From JAWWPG01 sp033850885 (GTDB lineage Bacteria > Actinomycetota > Actinomycetes > Propionibacteriales > Nocardioidaceae): a DNA stretch of 28,668 bases. The stretch covers positions 1-28,668 of the forward strand of contig JAWWPG010000011.1 in NCBI GenBank assembly GCA_033850885.1. Reading direction: 5' to 3'. Below, piece by piece: positions 21,590 through 28,668 of the stretch. The notes below the pieces were generated by a model. The model saw only the letters and a program-made list of their open reading frames with translations, did no database searches and had not been told where the DNA came from. Both the position numbers and the translations under genes were made by a program. Each line of letters begins with the position of its first letter. The stretch's first letter is position 1.

Positions 21590-21871
21590 GCCGGGTGACC
21601 TGGTTCGCGGCCGGCGCCGTCACCGGGGTGTACGGCCTCGTCAAGGCCCGCCGGGCGGCCCGGAACCTGACGCCCGACGGCATCGCCGCCCGGATGGCGG
21701 CCGTCGGTGCCGGGCTTCGTGTCTTCACCTCGGAGGTGTCCGCCGGGATGGCCGAACGGGAGGCGGAGCTGCGTGACCACCTGACGTTGCCGCGCCGCGG
21801 CGCGGTTGCCGGCGTACCCCCGATGATCGAGCAGTCGTCACCTTCACGACATGGACGCGAGGACGGACCCG

Positions 21872-21885
<14 letters not shown>
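21586..21885 (+). CDS. Small DUF6167-like protein upstream of alaS
   Basis: The 99-aa product resembles, from memory, the DUF6167 family found directly upstream of alaS in Streptomyces and relatives. It has a short hydrophobic N-terminus (VTWFAAGAVTGVYGLVK), basic KARRAARNLTPDGIAARMA, and a helical end (FTSEVSAGMAEREAELRDHL). The function is unknown; the N-terminal stretch may insert into or lie against the membrane. GTG 21586 overlaps the previous stop (GTGA). The last 14 bases overlap alaS, so the C-terminal residues are shared coding DNA and probably not conserved. Its fixed place before alaS suggests a link to translation or simply stable gene order. Confidence 0.75.
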
Positions 21886-24543
<2,658 letters not shown>

Positions 24544-24547
<4 letters not shown>

Positions 24548-25026
24548 CGCAGGAGTTCCGGCCGGGCACCAGGCTCGGTGTCGATGTCGGTGACGTGCGG
24601 ATCGGGGTCGCCAGCTGCGACCGCGACGGCGTGTTGGCCACGCCTGTCGAGACGGTTCCGCGCGGGCGTGGGGACGTCGCGCGGATCGTCGACCTGGCCG
24701 AGCAGTACGCGGCGATCGAGGTGGTCGTGGGTCTGCCGCTGTCGATGTCCGGCTCGTCCGGGACCGCCGCCGCCAAGGCGACCGCCTTCGCCCGCCGGCT
24801 GCTGGACGAGATCACCCGACGCGCCCTGGCGGTCTCGGTTCGCCTCAGCGACGAGCGATTGACTACGGTGAGCGCTGAGCGGGTTCTGCGTGAGCAGGGC
24901 AGGATGGGCGCGAGGCGGCGGGCGGTGGTCGACCAGGCAGCGGCCGTGGTCATCCTCCAGCACGCGCTCGATTCCGAACACACGATGGGGACACCACCGG
25001 GGGCGGAAGTTAGGCGAAGCTCGTGA
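24544..25026 (+). CDS. ruvX: Holliday junction resolvase-like nuclease YqgF/RuvX (pre-16S rRNA processing)
   Basis: The YqgF/RuvX family has an RNase H-like fold and is linked to pre-16S rRNA 5' maturation, with junction-resolvase activity reported for some members. The 160-aa product has the first catalytic Asp in RLGVDVGDVRIGVA (Asp14), the central VVVGLPLSMSGSSGTAAAKA segment, RLSDERLTTVSAERVL, and a C-terminal VDQAAAVVILQHAL with the last conserved Asp. GTG 24544 overlaps the alaS stop. No membrane segment is seen. The order alaS-ruvX-mltG is conserved across actinobacteria. The basic segment MGARRRAVVDQAA matches the usual insertion before the last motif. Confidence 0.94.
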
Positions 25027-26138
25027 GCGACCTCGGCATCGGCACGCTGAGAGACCGCGGACACAAGGTACGGCCTAGGAGGGTGCGGGGCTGTCTCGCC
25101 GTGCTCGTTGCGCTCGCGATCCTCGTCGGGATCGGCGTTTTCGCGTACGTCAAGGGCGTGTCCGCGATCAAGGGCTGGCTGTCCGGCCCCGCCGACTACC
25201 ACGGTCAGGGACACGGCTCCGTCATCGTGCAGGTCAAGAGCGGCGACACCTCGTCGGTCATCGGCGCCACCCTGCTGCAGGCCGGCGTGGTGAAGAGCGT
25301 GAGCGCCTTCACCGACGCGGCCAAGAGCGACAGCCGCTCGCTGTCGATCCAGGTCGGCTACTACCGGATGCGTCTGCAGATGTCCGGGGCCAACGCCCTC
25401 AAGCTGATGCTGGACCCGAGCTCGCTGGTCAGCAAACAGCTGACGATCCCGGAGGGCCTGCGGGCGCAGGAGATCCTCTCGACCATCGCGGCGCATACGC
25501 CGTTCAGCGCGGCGCAGGTCAAGGCGGCTTTCAACGACACAAAGGCGCTCGGCCTGCCGTCGTACGCGAACGGGGACGCGGAGGGGTACCTCTACCCGGC
25601 GACGTACCCCGTCACGCCCGCCAGCAAGCCGCTGGCGCTGCTGACGGCCATGACCAAACGGTTCAAGCAGGAGGCGAACATGCTGAAGCTCACGCTGGGT
25701 GCCTCCGCGCTGCACACGAGCCCGACGGACATCGTGATCATCGCCAGCCTGGTGCAGGCCGAAGCCCGCCGGCCGCAGGACATGCCCAAGGTGGCGCGTG
25801 TCATCTACAACCGGCTGAAGGCCCAGATGCCCCTGCAGTTCGACTCGACACTGCACTACGCGATCGACAGCCGCGGGGTGATCCAGACCAGCCGGGCGCT
25901 CCGGAACCTCAAGACGCCCTACAACTCCTACACCCGTCTCGGCCTGCCGCCGACGGCCATCGACTCGCCGGGCGAGGTTGCGCTGAAGGCGGCCCTGCAT
26001 CCCGCCCAGGGGTCGTGGCGGTACTTCGTGACGGTGAACCTGCGCACCGGTGACACCAGGTTCGCCTCGACGTTCAAGCAGCAGCTCGAGAACGAGCAGC
26101 TCTACCACCGGTACTGCCAGACCTCGAGTGCCTGTTGA
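25023..26138 (+). CDS. mltG: Endolytic murein transglycosylase MltG
   Basis: MltG cuts nascent peptidoglycan strands inside the chain and is thought to set their length during cell-wall synthesis. The 371-aa product has a basic cytoplasmic N-terminus, one membrane helix (about 23-46), a LysM-like segment (VIVQVKSGDTSSVIGATLLQAGVV), and the YceG catalytic domain. That domain carries EGYLYPATYPV (187-197), the catalytic-type Glu247 in ASLVQAEARRPQDMPKVARVIYNRL, and LQFDSTLHYAI. YNSYTRLGLPPTAIDSPG near the C-terminus is also typical. GTG 25023 overlaps the ruvX stop (GTGA). The stop overlaps the probable aroE start by 11 bases. The protein should be membrane-anchored with its catalytic domain outside. 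Confidence 0.94.
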   Translation: MSDLGIGTLRDRGHKVRPRRVRGCLAVLVALAILVGIGVFAYVKGVSAIKGWLSGPADYHGQGHGSVIVQVKSGDTSSVIGATLLQAGVVKSVSAFTDAAKSDSRSLSIQVGYYRMRLQMSGANALKLMLDPSSLVSKQLTIPEGLRAQEILSTIAAHTPFSAAQVKAAFNDTKALGLPSYANGDAEGYLYPATYPVTPASKPLALLTAMTKRFKQEANMLKLTLGASALHTSPTDIVIIASLVQAEARRPQDMPKVARVIYNRLKAQMPLQFDSTLHYAIDSRGVIQTSRALRNLKTPYNSYTRLGLPPTAIDSPGEVALKAALHPAQGSWRYFVTVNLRTGDTRFASTFKQQLENEQLYHRYCQTSSAC

Positions 26139-26985
26139 CCGCGTCGTGAGCCCGACCGTCTCTCGTCGCTGCGGTGTGCTCGGCAGCCCGATCGCGCACT
26201 CGCTCTCCCCGACCCTGCATCGCGCCGCCTATGCGGCACTCGGGCTGGACTGGGTGTACGACGCCCACGAGGTCGACCAGCGCGGCCTGCCGGCCTTCGT
26301 GGCCGGGATGGGCCCGGAGTGGCGCGGGCTGTCCCTGACCATGCCGCTCAAGGAGGCGGTCATCGCGCTGTGCACCACCGTGAGCGGGCCCGCCCGCGCC
26401 GTGGGGGCCGTCAACACGGTGCTGGTCGGGGAGGACGGCGACCTCGCGGGGTCGAACACCGACATCGGGGGCTTCCACGCCGCCTGGCGGGAGGCCGGGA
26501 TCGCCTCCGTCCACAGCGCCGCCGTTGTCGGCACCGGAGCGACCGCCAGGTCCGCGGTCGCCGCTCTTGCCGACCACGGGGCCGGCCGCCTCACCGTGCT
26601 GGCCCGCTCGCCGAACGGGGCGTCCCGGCTCGAGTCGCTGGCGCGCGAGCGCGGCCTGGACGTCGACGTGGTGGCGATGTCGGAGGTGACGCAGCTCAGA
26701 CCCGTTGACCTGGTGGTGTCGACGATCCCCGGCTCGGCCCAGGCCCAGTCCGGCCTGGTCGAGGAGCTCGTCGCCCGCGCAGCCGCCGTGTCCGACGTGG
26801 CCTACGGCCCGCCCGACAGCCCCCTGGTGGAGGTTGCCCGGCTGGCCGGGCTGCCGTGCGCCGCGGGACTCGACCTGCTCCTCCACCAGGCCGCGCTCCA
26901 GGTCGAGCTGATGACGGACCGCTCACCCGCCCCGCTGGAGGCGATGCGGGAGGCGGGACTCGCCGAGCTGGCGCGGCGTCGCTGA
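26128..26985 (+). CDS. aroE: Shikimate dehydrogenase
   Basis: AroE reduces 3-dehydroshikimate to shikimate with NADPH in aromatic amino acid synthesis. The 285-aa product has the substrate-binding motif GSPIAHSLSP (19-28), catalytic Lys75 in TMPLK, GAVNTV (93-98), and catalytic Asp112 in GSNTD. The NADP-binding loop reads VVGTGATARS instead of the usual GAGGA form, a mild variant. The C-terminal LLLHQAALQVELMT has the expected Gln. I chose GTG 26128, overlapping mltG by 11 bases; GTG 26146, 8 bp past the mltG stop, is nearly as good, and neither has a clear ribosome binding site. An in-frame ATG at 26050 is inside mltG and adds unrelated Ser-rich sequence. In many relatives aroC-aroK-aroB follow; here they do not. 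Confidence 0.92.
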   Translation: MPVDRVVSPTVSRRCGVLGSPIAHSLSPTLHRAAYAALGLDWVYDAHEVDQRGLPAFVAGMGPEWRGLSLTMPLKEAVIALCTTVSGPARAVGAVNTVLVGEDGDLAGSNTDIGGFHAAWREAGIASVHSAAVVGTGATARSAVAALADHGAGRLTVLARSPNGASRLESLARERGLDVDVVAMSEVTQLRPVDLVVSTIPGSAQAQSGLVEELVARAAAVSDVAYGPPDSPLVEVARLAGLPCAAGLDLLLHQAALQVELMTDRSPAPLEAMREAGLAELARRR

Positions 26986-27005
26986 TCCGGGCAACCCGCC
27001 GGGCT

Positions 27006-27011
27006 TAGGCT
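27006..27011 (+). promoter_or_regulatory. Candidate -10 box of a leaderless transcript
   Basis: TAGGCT (27006-27011) ends 5 nt before GTG 27017. In actinobacteria a -10 box at this distance usually means that transcription starts on the first base of the start codon. There is no ribosome binding site upstream of 27017, which agrees with leaderless translation. No clear -35 box was found. Confidence 0.6.
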
Positions 27012-27016
27012 GCGTC

Positions 27017-28561
27017 GTGAAGGATATGACTGAGTCCGCGGTAGGTCGTCGTACGGTGCTGCAAGGAGCGGTCCTCGGGACCGCCCTGCTCACCTCATGC
27101 TCGGCGAAGCACGTCGCCGCGGCGGTGGGAACGAAGTCGGGCTCACCCTCACCGGCCAGCCCCGCGCCATCGAGTACGTCGGGCGGCCATCCCGACTCGA
27201 CGCCGCCACCGGCCGCTTGGCGCGCCTTCGCGGCCGGGCTCGACGGGGACCTGGTGCGGCCCGGGGACGCTGACTACGACGAGGCGAAGCAGCTCTTCAA
27301 CCCGCGATGGGACGGCTACCAGCCGCTCGCCGTCGTCGAGGCGGCGTCATCAGACGACGTGAGCGAGTCGGTCAAGTTCGCGCACAAGTACTCGCTCGGC
27401 GTGCGGCCCAAGGCGGGGGGCCACTCGTACGTCGGAGCATCCAGCGCCACCGGCGTCCTGGTGGTCAGCACCTCGCGGATGACCAGCGTGCACTACCACC
27501 CTGCGAGCAGGAACGCCTTCGTCGGCGCCGGCGCCAAGCTCTACCCGGTGCATGCCTCGCTCGCCGGCCACGGCCGGACGATCCCGACCGGCACCTGCCC
27601 GACGGTCGGTGCCGCGGGCCTCACGCTCGGCGGAGGTCTCGGGATCGCGAGCCGGCAGTACGGCCTGACCTGCGACCAGCTCTACGCGGCCCGCATCGTC
27701 ACCGCCGACGGCGTCATCCGGATGGCGGACGCGAGCACCAACCCCGACCTGCTGTGGGCGCTGCAAGGCGGCGGCGGAGGGAACTTCGGCATCGTCACCC
27801 AGCTCGAGTACCACACCCAGCCGACGACCTCGCTCGGCTTCTTCCTGCTGACGTTCCCGTGGTCGAGCGCGGCGGCGGTGGTGCGCGGCTGGGGGAGGCG
27901 CATCAAGGTCATGACCCATTCGACCTGGGCCAACCTGCACCTGGACGCCAGCACGGACGGCACCGCGGAGGTTCGCATCGTGGGCGTGTGCGCCCCCGGG
28001 CACGAGACCGCGGAGGCGCAGGCCATGGAGGCGGCGGTCGGCGTCAACGCGACGAGCACCTCGCTCTTCACGAAGACCTACCTGGACAGCATCCAGTACC
28101 TCGGCGGAGGCACGACGTCGCCGCGCCAGGGCTGGGCGGCCGGAAGCGACGTACTCCCGAAGATGACGGTCGGGATCTCGGATGCGCTGGTCCGGGTGAT
28201 CGCCAATCGCGCGGCCAGCCACAACGCCGGCACGGCGATCCTCGACCCGCTGACCGGGGCGGTTCGCGACAAGGCGCCCGGCGCGACCGCCTTCCCGTGG
28301 CGGCACCACCTGTGCTCGATCCAGTGGTACCTCGGCATGCCCGACCACCCGACGACCTCGCAGCTCCACGCGGCGTACAACTGGGTCGACGCCGCTCACG
28401 CCAGCGTCTCGTCGATCTCGTCGGGCGGCTACGTCAACTACCTGGAACCTCGCCGACACGTCGCCTCCTACTACGGCGGCAACTTCGCCAGGCTGCGATC
28501 GGTGAAGCGCCAGTACGACCCGCAGGACTTCTTCCACACCCCCTTCTCGATCCCCCTCTGA
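27017..28561 (+). CDS. Secreted BBE-type FAD-linked oxidase, Tat lipoprotein
   Basis: This is a PCMH/BBE-family flavoprotein oxidase; the substrate (sugar, alcohol or alkaloid-like) cannot be told. The 514-aa precursor has a twin-arginine signal (GRRTVLQG, 10-17) and a lipobox LTSC with Cys28, then a ~40-residue Ser/Pro tether. The FAD domain has AGGHSYVG with His136 and GTCPTVGAAGLTLGGGLG with Cys194, the two residues that bind FAD at C8alpha and C6 in bicovalent enzymes. The C-terminal BBE motif is YVNYLEPRRHVASYYGGNFARL followed by VKRQYDPQDFF. The likely start is GTG 27017 on a leaderless mRNA; ATG 27026 in frame has AAGGA only 1 nt away. Fold and export are secure; the role is open. It stands alone, 31 bp after aroE. 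Confidence 0.9.
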   Translation: MKDMTESAVGRRTVLQGAVLGTALLTSCSAKHVAAAVGTKSGSPSPASPAPSSTSGGHPDSTPPPAAWRAFAAGLDGDLVRPGDADYDEAKQLFNPRWDGYQPLAVVEAASSDDVSESVKFAHKYSLGVRPKAGGHSYVGASSATGVLVVSTSRMTSVHYHPASRNAFVGAGAKLYPVHASLAGHGRTIPTGTCPTVGAAGLTLGGGLGIASRQYGLTCDQLYAARIVTADGVIRMADASTNPDLLWALQGGGGGNFGIVTQLEYHTQPTTSLGFFLLTFPWSSAAAVVRGWGRRIKVMTHSTWANLHLDASTDGTAEVRIVGVCAPGHETAEAQAMEAAVGVNATSTSLFTKTYLDSIQYLGGGTTSPRQGWAAGSDVLPKMTVGISDALVRVIANRAASHNAGTAILDPLTGAVRDKAPGATAFPWRHHLCSIQWYLGMPDHPTTSQLHAAYNWVDAAHASVSSISSGGYVNYLEPRRHVASYYGGNFARLRSVKRQYDPQDFFHTPFSIPL

Positions 28562-28617
28562 CTCCCCCCTCCCGCCCCCTGACCTCCCGCCCCCCTCCCG
28601 CCCGCTTCCCCTCCCGC
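28562..28617 (+). repeat. C-rich polypyrimidine tract after the oxidase gene
   Basis: The 56 bases after the stop codon are almost all C and T, with only a few purines, built of irregular CTCCCGCCC-like pieces. The minus strand has many runs of three or more G and could form G-quadruplexes. It echoes the C-rich hexamer array after apt. Confidence 0.8.
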
Positions 28618-28627
28618 GAATTGCGGG
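28613..28627. terminator. Short hairpin after the oxidase gene (possible terminator)
   Basis: CCCGC-GAATT-GCGGG is a 5-bp perfect stem with a 5-nt loop. It lacks a following U-run; GGGAAAG comes next. It may be part of the larger palindrome that follows rather than a terminator on its own. Confidence 0.35.
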
Positions 28628-28668
28628 AAAGTGCACCTGGCCACGCCGCGGGAAGGGTGCACTTTCCC
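28625..28668. repeat. Large intergenic inverted repeat at the window edge
   Basis: Arms GGGAAAGTGCACC (28625-28637) and GGTGCACTTTCCC (28656-28668) are exact 13-bp inverse copies around an 18-nt loop. Each arm holds the palindrome GTGCAC. The window ends exactly at the right arm, so the structure may be longer. It could be a bidirectional terminator or a member of a dispersed intergenic palindrome family. Confidence 0.85.

Overview
This is a high-GC, GTG-start-rich chromosomal segment from an actinomycete (Actinomycetota). The gene order ruvB / yajC-secD-secF-apt-rel / DUF349 / MBL hydrolase-hisS-aspS / rarA / alaS-ruvX-mltG-aroE follows the arrangement I remember from Mycobacterium and, in parts, Streptomyces. 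I cannot name the genus. Most of the window is core housekeeping DNA with very tight packing: many neighbours overlap by 1-4 bases (TGATG, ATGA or GTGA junctions), which implies translational coupling.

Layout. 1-919: end of ruvB (5' end outside the window). 1052-5112: yajC-secD-secF (SecYEG accessory complex) coupled to apt (adenine salvage). 5113-5514: a 402-bp gap made almost wholly of repeats: a C-rich hexamer array, a long nested inverted repeat, an 18-bp tandem array and a 14-bp duplication. 5515-7833: rel, a bifunctional (p)ppGpp synthetase/hydrolase. 7874-9606, minus strand: a small membrane-anchored protein followed by a DUF349 protein. The small protein sits where relatives carry a membrane-anchored cyclophilin; it keeps that protein's basic N-terminus, membrane helix and linker but has no cyclophilin domain. 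9730-13558: MBL-fold hydrolase, hisS (a divergent HisRS type) and aspS (with the marks of a non-discriminating AspRS).

13682-19751: a complete oligopeptide/dipeptide-type ABC importer in the unusual order permease C, binding lipoprotein A, permease B, ATPase D, ATPase F. RNA hairpins flank the binding-protein gene. The operon lies between aspS and rarA, and rarA starts inside the stop codon of the last ATPase gene. 21164-21885: two small actinobacterial proteins of unknown function leading into alaS. 21872-26985: alaS, ruvX, mltG and aroE, all overlapping. 27017-28561: a predicted Tat-exported, lipid-anchored BBE-type flavin oxidase with both covalent FAD residues, probably expressed from a leaderless mRNA. 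The window ends in a C-rich tract and a large palindrome that resemble the repeat complex before rel.

I found no clear new multi-gene defence or biosynthetic system. The best leads are the domain-less cyclophilin anchor, the repeat complex upstream of rel, the importer-rarA coupling, and the covalent-flavin lipoprotein. No tRNA, rRNA, CRISPR array, transposase or phage gene was seen. All family assignments are by eye from motifs; no database search was run.
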